This document shows, one piece after another, positions 1 through 8,139 of a DNA stretch of 64,000 nucleotides. Made by a program: the position numbers and the translations under genes. Origin of the DNA: CBDFNC01 sp965249895 (lineage in GTDB: Bacteria; Pseudomonadota; Gammaproteobacteria; Enterobacterales; CBDFNC01); assembly GCA_965249895.1 (NCBI GenBank), contig CBDFNC010000004.1, positions 124,001 through 188,000 of the forward strand, written 5' to 3'. A model generated the notes under the pieces. That model did not search any database and was not told where the DNA came from. It saw nothing but the letters and a program-made list of their open reading frames with translations. Numbering within the stretch: the first letter of the stretch is position 1; every line of letters begins with the position of its first letter.

Positions 1-2
1 TA

Positions 3-800
3 CTCACCAACATTCATCTGAGCCAGGGCCTGCTTGGTTGGGTCTGTTTGCTGATCATGGGTCTTAGTTTCCAGGTAATACCCATGTTTCATGTCACCCC
101 TGAATTTGCAGCTCCCTTACAACGCTGGTTACCTTTGCTTCAATTCTCGTCCTTGATGTTGATCTCGGTTGCACATTTCAATCAGCTTGAGCTATTGCAA
201 AATTTCTCTTTATTATTGCTGACTGGATGCATAGGGACATGGGCAATTAGTGGACTAGCGCTGTTAAATCGGCGCAAGCGTAAAGTTCCCGACAGCACAG
301 TTAATTTCTGGCGGTTGGCATTTATTAGTTTACTGATTGCGGTATTTCTATTTGTATCTTCCTTGTTTGTTAACTCACAGTGGCAACAGACAATACAACT
401 GATTGCAGTGCTGACTTTTGTCGCCGGATTCGCCATGGCTGTGATCCTGGGAATGATGCTAAAAATCATTTCATTTCTAGCCTTTATGCACCTGCAGCAG
501 GCGGCCATCAGCTGCTTTCAAGCCATGTCTGCGCTGCCCAACATGCATGAACTGGTGCCGGTTAATCGAGGTCGATGGTTGCTTCGCTCTTACCTGGTAA
601 CGCTTCCCAGTCTTTTGGTCGCCCCACTTTTTCCCTTACTTACGCCACTAGCAGTAGGGTTACTTGCCGCTGTATTCTTACAGCTTTTTTTGCTGCAAGT
701 ACAAGCCTGGCGAAAGTTTAAAGCAGCAGAGCGTAAAATTGAGTCGCTGAAAACGGAGCATGGCACTTTCGACCTGAAGAATTTAAAACCAATTGTTTAG
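3..800 (+). CDS. polytopic membrane protein, C-terminal part (5' end outside window)
   Basis: The reading frame is open from the first bases of the window, so the gene begins upstream; the first visible start-like codon (TTG at 48) has no reason to be the real start. The product is almost entirely hydrophobic, with about six or seven membrane segments, a charged stretch (NRRKRK, near residue 90) between segments, and a short charged cytoplasmic tail ending in a Lys/Glu-rich helix. The beginning, HLSQGLLGWVCLLIMG, followed by a Met/Pro-rich loop (VIPMFHVTPEF), resembles conserved hypothetical membrane proteins of marine gammaproteobacteria. I do not recognise a specific function. It ends at TAG before a bidirectional terminator shared with adhP. 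Confidence 0.75.
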   Translation, partial: LTNIHLSQGLLGWVCLLIMGLSFQVIPMFHVTPEFAAPLQRWLPLLQFSSLMLISVAHFNQLELLQNFSLLLLTGCIGTWAISGLALLNRRKRKVPDSTVNFWRLAFISLLIAVFLFVSSLFVNSQWQQTIQLIAVLTFVAGFAMAVILGMMLKIISFLAFMHLQQAAISCFQAMSALPNMHELVPVNRGRWLLRSYLVTLPSLLVAPLFPLLTPLAVGLLAAVFLQLFLLQVQAWRKFKAAERKIESLKTEHGTFDLKNLKPIV

Positions 801-915
801 CAATCTAGCCAATACATAACCCAAAGCCCTGTGAATTAGATTGTTAAGCCTTTGAGCTGTTGGACTGAGAAGGTACTTGAGTATATCGACATAACGAGCA
901 CAAACTAAGACTGAT

Positions 916-942
916 AAAAGGCCAAGCTTACCTTGGCCTTTT
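916..942. terminator. bidirectional rho-independent terminator
   Basis: Perfect 11-bp stem AAAAGGCCAAG / CTTGGCCTTTT around a CTTAC loop. The A tract on one side and T tract on the other let it serve both the membrane protein gene ending at 800 (+) and adhP ending at 949 (-). Confidence 0.85.
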
Positions 943-948
943 AAATAA

Positions 949-1962
949 TTACTGCATATTCACTACAATTCGACCGGTAATTTCGCCTTTTATCATGTCG
1001 TCAAAAATCTCATTGATTTGATCAAGTTCCTTAACTTCGATAATTGCTTTCACCTTACCGTCGGCTGCAAATTGCAAACATTCCTTAAGGTCTTTTCGCG
1101 TACCAACAATCGAGCCAATCACTTTAATGCCATTAAGCACAGTATCGAAAATAGGAATGGGCATTTCATCCGGCGGCAGGCCAACTAACACACATGCTCC
1201 GCCACGGCGAACACTGCGATAAGCTTCTTCGAAGGCAGGTTTAGAAACAGCCGTACAAACCACACCATGAACACCTCCTACCAATTGCTGGATTTTTTCT
1301 GAGGGCTTTTCCTGGATAAAATCTATACAATGCGTAGCCCCCATCTGCTTCGCCAGCGCCATTTTTTCTTCACCAGTATCTACTGCGACCACATTCATGC
1401 CCATCGCAACAGCGTATTGAATGGCGAGATGACCTAAACCTCCGACCCCTATGATGGCGACCCACTGACCTGGTTTTACATCTGTGACTTTAAGCGCTTT
1501 ATACGTGGTTACACCTGCGCAAAACAGAGGTGCAGCATCAACATAAGTTAGCCCTTCAGGAACTTTAACCACATATTCGCCATCAGCAAGACAATATTCA
1601 GCGTAAGAGCCATCCACGGAATACCCGGCATTATGTTGATCCAAACATAACGTTTCGCGCCCTTCCAGACAGTAGTCGCAATGGCCGCAAGCAGAATAAA
1701 GCCAGGGGACGCCAACCCTGTCACCCAGTTTTAAGTGGCGGATCTCGCTCCCTACTTTAACAATTTCTCCGACTCCTTCATGGCCTGGCACCAAAGGTAA
1801 CTTTGGTTTAACTGGCCAATCACCATGACAAGCATGTAAATCTGTATGGCAAACGCCACAAGCATGCACTTTCACCAACACATCTCTGGCTCCCACTTCA
1901 GGAATGGGCACATCTTTTATCTCTAACTTAGCTTTAAATTCACTAATCACGGCTGCTTTCAT
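949..1962 (-). CDS. adhP: zinc-dependent alcohol dehydrogenase (AdhP type)
   Basis: Medium-chain dehydrogenase/reductase of the ethanol-active, propanol-preferring class, interconverting primary alcohols and aldehydes with NAD+. The catalytic zinc site is visible (CGVCHTDLH near residues 36-44, GHEGVGEIV near 60). The four structural zinc cysteines lie in the CGHCDYCLEGRETLC stretch near 91-105. The Rossmann motif GVGGLGHLA is near residue 170. I chose the ATG at 1962 because TAGGAG lies 8-10 bases upstream; an earlier GTG at 1983 would put that ribosome site inside the gene. About 337 residues, normal for the family. It is transcribed alone, with a strong terminator behind it. Confidence 0.93.
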   Translation of the reverse strand: MKAAVISEFKAKLEIKDVPIPEVGARDVLVKVHACGVCHTDLHACHGDWPVKPKLPLVPGHEGVGEIVKVGSEIRHLKLGDRVGVPWLYSACGHCDYCLEGRETLCLDQHNAGYSVDGSYAEYCLADGEYVVKVPEGLTYVDAAPLFCAGVTTYKALKVTDVKPGQWVAIIGVGGLGHLAIQYAVAMGMNVVAVDTGEEKMALAKQMGATHCIDFIQEKPSEKIQQLVGGVHGVVCTAVSKPAFEEAYRSVRRGGACVLVGLPPDEMPIPIFDTVLNGIKVIGSIVGTRKDLKECLQFAADGKVKAIIEVKELDQINEIFDDMIKGEITGRIVVNMQ

Positions 1963-2216
1963 TGGTTTGGCTCCTATTAGCACTAATGAGAATTAATATC
2001 ATTGATCAAATACTTCCCAAAAGAACTGCGCCAGGTCAAAAAAACCAGATTTAACATGTACTTATGATATGTTATCACATCACGACAGTGATTATTTTTT
2101 AACCTCATGACTGATAGTGTTCGAAAATAGATGACTGAATACCCATGGCACCGAACGGAGTAAATAGTTAAGCACACTGATTATTGTTGAAATGTATGCC
2201 ACATTGCAGGGAATGT

Positions 2217-2235
2217 CCCGCCTGCAATAGGCGGG
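2217..2235. repeat. short inverted repeat downstream of malG
   Basis: CCCGCC / GGCGGG stem with a 7-base loop, 15 bases beyond the malG stop. No T tract follows on either strand, so it is only a weak candidate terminator or mRNA-stabilising hairpin for the malEFG operon. Confidence 0.35.
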
Positions 2236-2249
2236 AAACATGTTGATGG

Positions 2250-3120
2250 TTAACCTTTGTTGCCTCCAGCTGTCAGTCCGCCTACCAACCAGCGCTGGGC
2301 CAATAAAAACACCAGGGTAATTGGCAATGCGGACAACACGGCCGCCGCGGCGAAGTCGCCCCATAGATAGTTTTGCGGGTAAAGATATTGTTGCATACCC
2401 ACCGCCAGGGTGTATTGATTTACGTCCCGCAGTAATATCGAAGCAACCGGTACTTCGGTAATGGCAGCAACAAACGACAAAATAAATACCACAGCCAGTA
2501 TAGGCACGGACAACGGCAGCAGCACCATTCTAAATGTCTGCCAGGGCGTTGCGCCATCAAGGGCCGCCGCTTCTTCCAGAGACCGGTCGATGGTTTCGAA
2601 ATACCCTTTGATAGTCCATACGTGTAACGCAATACCACCTAAGTATGCAAACACTAATCCGCCATGGGTGTTGAGCCCTAGTAAGGGAATATACTGGCCG
2701 ACTTTATCAAACAAAGCATACAGAGCCACCAGCGCAAGCACCGCCGGAAACATCTGAAAGATCAACATACTTTCCAGCAACACCTTTTTCCCTTTAAAGG
2801 TCATCCTGGCAAATGCATAGGCGCAAGTCGTAGACAACGCCAGGATAAGGATTGACGTAATACCGGCCACCTTTATGGAATTCCATAACCACAGCAGCAC
2901 TGGAAACGGTGGATTAACGATAGATCCATCTGCCTGAGTGACAGCAATGCCAAGGGCTAGTTTCCAGTGCTCGAGGGTTGGATTGGACGGGATCAGCTCG
3001 CCGGATGCAAAGTTTCCTTCACGAAACGAGATAGCTATGACCATAAGTAATGGAAACATAATGGCCGCAATAAACACCCAAAGAAAAAGATGAACGAGCC
3101 AGACACGATGTTGTTCATTT
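2250..3120 (-). pseudogene. malG: malG, 3' part (maltose ABC transporter permease), split by IS66
   Basis: MalG is one of the two inner-membrane permeases of the maltose importer MalFGK2. This part closely matches E. coli MalG from transmembrane segment 1 onward, including the EAA coupling loop (EEAAALDGATPW) that docks on MalK and the C-terminal GLTAGG. Removing the IS66 element and one 8-bp target duplication restores an ATG-initiated protein of 296 residues, the E. coli length, beginning MAIVKSKNEQHRVW. The insertion lies between codons 7 and 9, so the first residues sit at 4735-4762. Because TGA in the IS end lies in frame upstream, the only remaining start is GTG at 3077, giving a 275-residue product without its N-terminal tail. 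Partial function from that internal start cannot be excluded. Confidence 0.92.
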
Positions 3121-3380
3121 GTAACTATTCAGCTGACTAAAAACCCCGCAATAAATGAATTATTTTTTTCAAAACTTCTTGACACGGTTTTGACTGATTT
3201 AGTGCATTTTCATGCGTCACTGTAATGAGCGCTTGTAAGCAACGATTAACTTAACCACAAGAGCGCCAAAGGCACGGGAGCCCAGCAAGGATAGCACCCC
3301 CGGCACAGAAAAATACAACGACTTAGATTTGCTTACAGAAGCAAAAAATTGCCAAAAAAAACAGAGGGTATAATAGCCCC

Positions 3381-4730
3381 ATGAATAAGCATACAAATAC
3401 AGCAACGTTGATACCCGAGTCATTGGATGTCAACGCCACCATTGAGCAAGTAGAAAACGCCTTGAAAAATGACAAGGCCGCATCTCCTGCTTTAGTGGCT
3501 GCCGTACAAATGATGTTGCTGCTGGTCAAGCTATTGTTTGGCCGCCTGTCTCTTAATAGCCGAAATAGCAGCAAGCCGCCCTCGCAAGACCCCAACCGCC
3601 CTAAAGAAGGGCGAAAGAAAAGTGACAATAAACAAGGTGGGCAAAAAGGCCGCGAGGGCAAGACGCTCAAGCCAGTCGATGATCCGGACGAAATTATTCA
3701 GGTTCCGGTCAACCGGGATAGCTTGCCGCCAGGGCAGTACCATGACGTAGGCTATGACCGTCGCCAGGTATTTGATATCCAAATTTCCCGCTGGGTTAAA
3801 GAATACCGGGCACAAATTCTGGAAGACGCGCAGGGCAACCGGTTTACCGCTGATTTCCCTGGACGTGGACAGGGCGGCTAAGTGGATTAAGGCGAACGAT
3901 AGATCCATGACCGGGTGCAGCAGCATTTTGATGAAATGTTTGGCATCTCCTTGTACCGGCTCACTGTTCAACTTTAACAAGCTGCTTACCACATGCTGGC
4001 TGACTTTGAAACGCTGGCCAAGCTCGAACTCATCAATGGCGGGTTAATTCACGCGGACGAGACGGGTATTAATGTCGGCGGCAAGCGCATCTGGCTTCAT
4101 AATGCATCGAACGGAGAGTTGGATTGGACGGGATCAGCTCGCCGGATGCAAAGTTTCCTTCACAGTTTGTGCAATGCCCATCACCTGCGGGAACTTACCC
4201 GCGCCTATGAGCAAGACGGGCAAGAGTGGGCTAATGGGATGTATGAACGGCTCATTGAAATCAATGATGCAGTAAATGATGCCGGTGGCCAGCTTGATAA
4301 CGATACTGCGTTACAGTGGCGGAAAAAGTATCAGAGTTTGCTCGATAAGGCGGAGCGGGAGTGCCCGCCCCCGGCGGAGCCGCAAACGGGCAAGAAGAAA
4401 AAGGGCCGGGTCGCCCGCAGCAAGGCCAGAAACTTACTGGAGCGGCTCAGGGATTTTGAGGATGATGTGCTGAGATTCATGGATAATCCAGAGGTTCCCT
4501 TCACCAACAACCAAGGAGAGAGGGATATCAGAATGGCAAAGGTGCAGCAAAAAATCTCTGGCTGTTTCCGCTCCATGGAGGGAGCCAAGGTCTTTTGCCG
4601 GGTTCGCAGTTATATATCAACGTGCCAGAAAAATAATGTCGGTGTCGGGCAGGCGCTGGAGTGCCTGTTTGCCGGAAAGTGGCCAGACTTCATTCAGGAA
4701 AAATTGAATAATATTCCGCCAGCTGAATAG
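3381..4730 (+). pseudogene. IS66 TnpC transposase, broken
   Basis: The N-terminal part (ATG 3381 to about 3865) is intact and includes the Lys-rich GGQKGREG linker and the zinc-binding-like region. Compared with copy 2, small deletions around 3860-3990 then shift the frame. The D1 motif HADETGINV is present near 4055. The D2 segment around LCHDHWKPY is missing, replaced by a block copied from malG (4118-4163). The E motif NNQGERDIRMAKV survives near 4510-4545. With D2 lost and the frame broken, this copy cannot make active transposase. Confidence 0.93.
4118..4163. repeat. 46-bp exact copy of a malG segment inside IS66 tnpC
   Basis: Bases 4118-4163 are identical, in the same orientation, to 2977-3022 inside malG, 1141 bp away. 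In IS66 copy 2 the corresponding place holds about 110 bp encoding WFEPHAKRGKEA through YRYTQVF. The block therefore replaces native tnpC sequence. It could reflect template switching at short homologies (GAGT.GGA on one side, TTC/CAC on the other) or an assembly error. Confidence 0.9.
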
Positions 4731-4734
4731 TTAC

Positions 4735-4762
4735 GTTCATTTTTTGATTTTACAATTGCCAT
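4735..4762 (-). pseudogene. malG: malG 5' fragment (codons 1 to about 9)
   Basis: ATG at 4762 with a strong ribosome site (AAGGAGAG) 10 bases after the malF stop. It encodes MAIVKSKN before the IS66 end. Joined to 2250-3112 it restores full-length MalG. Confidence 0.9.
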
Positions 4763-4772
4763 GATTCTCTCC

Positions 4773-6347
4773 TTAGGACAGTTGATTCTTGCTGACCTTC
4801 AGGTTGAGCAACGCAAGGGCGCCCACCATCAGGAAGATCAACGTCGCGATAGCGCTAGCCAGTCCAAAGTCCTGCCCCCCGCCCCCTTCGAAAGCAATGC
4901 GGTAGGTATAACTTACCAACAAGTCCGTATGGCCCGCAGGTGTAGATGATCCAATAATATCCGGCGCGCCATTGGTCAGTAGTTGAATAAGAACAAAGTT
5001 ATTAAAGTTAAACGCGAAGCTGGCAATCAACAGGGGGGTTAATGGTTTTATCATTAACGGTAAGGTGATCTTAAAGAAGTTATCGATTGGCCCCGCTCCG
5101 TCCAGCGCAGCGGCTTCATAGAGATCCGATGGGATGGATTTTAACAGGCCCATGCAGAGGATCATTATGTACGGATAACCCAGCCAAGTGTTAACGATAA
5201 GGATCATGGTTTTAGCCAACACCGGGCTGGTGAACCAGTCAGGACTTATTCCGAACAGGCTCTCGAGTAGCTGGTTTATTTCACCAAAGCTTTGATTAAA
5301 TAACCCCTTAAATATCAAAATCGAAATAAATGCGGGCACCGCATAAGGGAGAATAAGCAAGACTCTGTATATGGCCTTTCCCTTTAGCTCTTCCCACTGC
5401 ACCAGTGATGCCAGCACAATACCAACCGCCAGGGTAAACAATACAGTCAGTCCGGAAAACAGCACAGTCCAGACAAATATTTTTATGAAGGGTCCCTGTA
5501 TTCCCTTATCGGTCAGGATACGGTTAAAGTTAAACCAGCCGGCATTAACAACAAAACCAGGTGCAATATCGTGACCGGTAAAGGTGCCGCTTTCATCGAC
5601 TTTCTGATAAAATCCGGCGTCAAAATTTGGCGCTAGACGCTCGCCATTCTTTTGATTCAACAGCATTACCCCATCGACATCGAGACTGTACAAAGGGGTC
5701 TTAGCAGAGAATTTACGCAGCCCGCTCATTCCTAGCGACTGCCCTGTGGGGGTTGTGACAACAAACTGAGAGAGTAATTTACGATTTTGCGTAACCAGTT
5801 TGAGCTTGGCTTTTTTGCCCTGCGGGGACTGAATGGATTTACTTAAAGTAAATTCGAGCTGGCTACCATCTAAGGTAAAAGGCCGAGACACCAGCTTTTC
5901 TTGGTCGCGTGAAAAATGCAGCTGAACCTGTTTATTCTCCAACTTGTATATCTGGAACTTGTAACTGGAACCTGGCATTTCATAAGTTTTGCTTAGGAAT
6001 TGCTGTTGGACTCGCTCAAAAGTCAGCTGATTGGTACCGCTGTAATTAGTGAATGAGATCCCCACTGTATAAAGCAAAGGAAAGATAATAAATAATGAGA
6101 TACCCGCTAAACCTGGATAGATATACCTGTGTGCATAGGTATATTTTCGACCAAAAATAACCAAACCAGCGCTGACCAACACCAATGTGAGCAACGCGAA
6201 CACTGTCTCACCGCGCGCATACATGAGGATGATGGCATAACCAGATAACATAGCAACACTGGTTAATACGGCCCACTTAAGCCAGGGCTGGTTGGTTTTC
6301 TTTTCGGGCGCTATCGACGGCATAGTTTCGTCAATGGACAACTGCAT
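4773..6347 (-). CDS. malF: maltose/maltodextrin ABC transporter permease MalF
   Basis: Inner-membrane permease that pairs with MalG on the MalK dimer. It has 524 residues (E. coli 514). The layout is typical: a short N-terminal tail, three membrane helices, the long MalF-specific periplasmic P2 domain (about residues 100-275), then five helices. The EAA loop YEAAALDGAGPIDNFFKI near residue 410 couples to MalK. The ATG at 6347 has GAGGT 6 bases upstream. It lies 225 bp after malE and its stop is 10 bp before the malG start, so the three form an operon. The gene is intact, but its partner malG is not. Confidence 0.96.
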   Translation of the reverse strand: MQLSIDETMPSIAPEKKTNQPWLKWAVLTSVAMLSGYAIILMYARGETVFALLTLVLVSAGLVIFGRKYTYAHRYIYPGLAGISLFIIFPLLYTVGISFTNYSGTNQLTFERVQQQFLSKTYEMPGSSYKFQIYKLENKQVQLHFSRDQEKLVSRPFTLDGSQLEFTLSKSIQSPQGKKAKLKLVTQNRKLLSQFVVTTPTGQSLGMSGLRKFSAKTPLYSLDVDGVMLLNQKNGERLAPNFDAGFYQKVDESGTFTGHDIAPGFVVNAGWFNFNRILTDKGIQGPFIKIFVWTVLFSGLTVLFTLAVGIVLASLVQWEELKGKAIYRVLLILPYAVPAFISILIFKGLFNQSFGEINQLLESLFGISPDWFTSPVLAKTMILIVNTWLGYPYIMILCMGLLKSIPSDLYEAAALDGAGPIDNFFKITLPLMIKPLTPLLIASFAFNFNNFVLIQLLTNGAPDIIGSSTPAGHTDLLVSYTYRIAFEGGGGQDFGLASAIATLIFLMVGALALLNLKVSKNQLS

Positions 6348-6572
6348 ATTTTACCTCAATAACCTGAATTCAACGTCAAGGGACTGCTTGCCATTTAAGG
6401 TGACGGCAGATGCTCTACCGCCCGTAAATGAGTTTCCGACCTGAACGGTCTAGTAGTAGCAAATTCAAACAACCAAGCAAGCACTCCAAAGGCTCACCGA
6501 ACAAACTTCGCTGACTACCGGTTTACAGGCTAACTTACCTGTCCCCCTGTTTTAGGACTGTTTTAGTTAGGA

Positions 6573-7757
6573 TTATTTCAAGATACGTTTTGCGGCATCG
6601 TCCAACGCGGCATCAACAGTTTGACGTCCTTGTACCGCGTTAATGATGGCACTGCGTTCGGCATACCAAAATGCAGCCATTTGTGGTACGTTTGGCATCA
6701 CTTCACCATTTTGCGCATTGGTCATGGTGGCGGCAATCCGGGAATCCTTTTCCAGTTTCTCCTGGTAAGACTTAAGCGCTACTGCACCTAGCGGTTTATC
6801 CGAGTTTACTTTTTCCAGCCCTTGCTCTGTTAACAGATAATTTTCCAGGAACTCCTGAGCCAAATCCTTGTTTGGGCTGGCGCTGTTAATACCAGCGCTG
6901 AGTACGCCGACAAACGGTTTTGCTGCTTTACCGTTAAAGGTCGGCAGAACAGCTACACCATAGTTAATGCCGCTTTTATCTACGTTGCCCCAAGACCATG
7001 GCCCATTGATGGTCATGGCGGTTTCACCTTTGTTAAACGCAGACTCGGCAATGGTATAATCCACGTCGGCGCTAATTTGCCCTGACTTCACCATATCCAC
7101 AATTTTCTGAAGACCGGCTTTGGATCCCTTGTTATTCACACCCGTGTCTTTTATATCGTATTTACCTTGGTCAAGTTTAAACGCATAGCCACCGTCAGCA
7201 GCAATTAGCGGCCAGGAGAAATACGGTTCTTGCAGGTTCCACATAATCGCGGATTTGTTGTCTTTCTTAAGGGTCTTGTCCAGGGCTGCGAACTCTTGCC
7301 ATGTTGTTGGTGGCTTAGGGACTAAGTCTTTGTTATAGATTAGCGACAAAGATTCGACCGCCATTGGATAACCAATGTACTGGCCGTTGAAAAAAACAGC
7401 GTCCCAGGTAAAGTCATAGAATTTGGCTTTGAATTCGTCGCTTGGTGTTATCGGCGCCAACAATCCCGCTTGGGCCCATCCCCCGAACCTGTCATGTGCC
7501 CAAAAAACGATATCCGGGCCATCCCCTGTAGATGCCACTTGCTGATACTTCTCTTCCATTTTGTCGGGATGAGCCACCGTGACCTTAATACCTGTGTCCT
7601 GTTCAAATTGTTTGCCCACCTCCGCCAGGCCGTTATATCCTTTATCACCATTAATCCAGATAGTGATCGCGCCTTCTTCCATCTTAGCCTGCGCCAGGTT
7701 GCCGCCACTTAACGCAACCATTGTAAGGACAGCCAAGGTACTGAGTGCTTTGTTCAT
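6573..7757 (-). CDS. malE: periplasmic maltose/maltodextrin-binding protein MalE
   Basis: Substrate-binding protein that delivers maltose and maltodextrins to MalFGK2 and, in enteric bacteria, to the Tar receptor. The start ATG at 7757 has AAGGAAG upstream and opens a clear signal peptide with a probable cleavage site AQA/KMEEG. The mature part aligns along its whole length with E. coli MalE, including WINGDKGYNGLAEVG, GDGPDIVFWAHDRFGG, NLQEPYFSWPLIAADGG and the aromatic WYA segment near the C-terminus. About 394 residues, against 396 in E. coli. An upstream GTG at 7820 would remove the signal peptide context and has no ribosome site. Confidence 0.97.
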   Translation of the reverse strand: MNKALSTLAVLTMVALSGGNLAQAKMEEGAITIWINGDKGYNGLAEVGKQFEQDTGIKVTVAHPDKMEEKYQQVASTGDGPDIVFWAHDRFGGWAQAGLLAPITPSDEFKAKFYDFTWDAVFFNGQYIGYPMAVESLSLIYNKDLVPKPPTTWQEFAALDKTLKKDNKSAIMWNLQEPYFSWPLIAADGGYAFKLDQGKYDIKDTGVNNKGSKAGLQKIVDMVKSGQISADVDYTIAESAFNKGETAMTINGPWSWGNVDKSGINYGVAVLPTFNGKAAKPFVGVLSAGINSASPNKDLAQEFLENYLLTEQGLEKVNSDKPLGAVALKSYQEKLEKDSRIAATMTNAQNGEVMPNVPQMAAFWYAERSAIINAVQGRQTVDAALDDAAKRILK

Positions 7758-8139
7758 TTTATCTTCCTTTTGCGGTGGTATTGTTTTAATACTCAGTCTG
7801 CACAATAATTCAGCCCCCAAAAACCGTCACCCTCCCTCCCTCTACGCCCCCCATTAGTGCTAAATTAAGCATTCCCGCGCAAAGCTGAAAGAAAATAACA
7901 TTTCTTATGTAACACAGTGTATCCGCGTGTTTCAGATCACATTAGTGGGCTAGCTGAAGTGGGTAAAATGTAATTGAAACAAAAAATTGCGCCAAATTAG
8001 GCCGCTAAAAAATAAGCACAACCATCTGACTAGACATTGCAACAAAATGACAGTTAGGGATGAATTGAAAATGGTCAAACATATAGAACAATAACAAACT
8101 TGAAAGAACCGTTGGGAAACATAAGTACAGGTATTCGAT
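7758..8139. promoter_or_regulatory. divergent malE / malT control region
   Basis: This 380-bp gap separates the divergent malE and malT genes. A CRP-like site (GTGTTTCAGATCACA, 7927-7941) has a strong right half. Toward malE, a C-rich run (7831-7852) reads on the minus strand as G-rich blocks (GGGGGG, GAGGGAGGGAGGG) that loosely resemble the MalT box GGGGA(T/G)GAGG. The matches here are weaker than those before malK. Nothing else clear is seen. Confidence 0.5.

Larger units (their letters stand above)
3121..4734 (+). mobile_element. IS66-family element, copy 1 (tnpC-only type), inserted in malG
   Basis: The ends are the inverted repeat GTAACTATTCAGCTG / CAGCTGAATAGTTAC. Both flanks carry GTTCATTT (3113-3120 and 4735-4742), a perfect 8-bp target duplication, the length typical of IS66. 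The element is 1614 bp and carries only a tnpC-like gene, like the single-ORF ISBst12 subgroup; no tnpA or tnpB is seen. A 1714-bp relative lies at 50911-52624 on the other strand. This copy is shorter because of several internal deletions and a foreign 46-bp block. Confidence 0.95.

Noticed and set aside
2092..2364. Minus-strand frame of 90 codons overlapping the end of malG
   Set aside because: It lies in another frame of malG and its downstream gap; no family resemblance or ribosome site.
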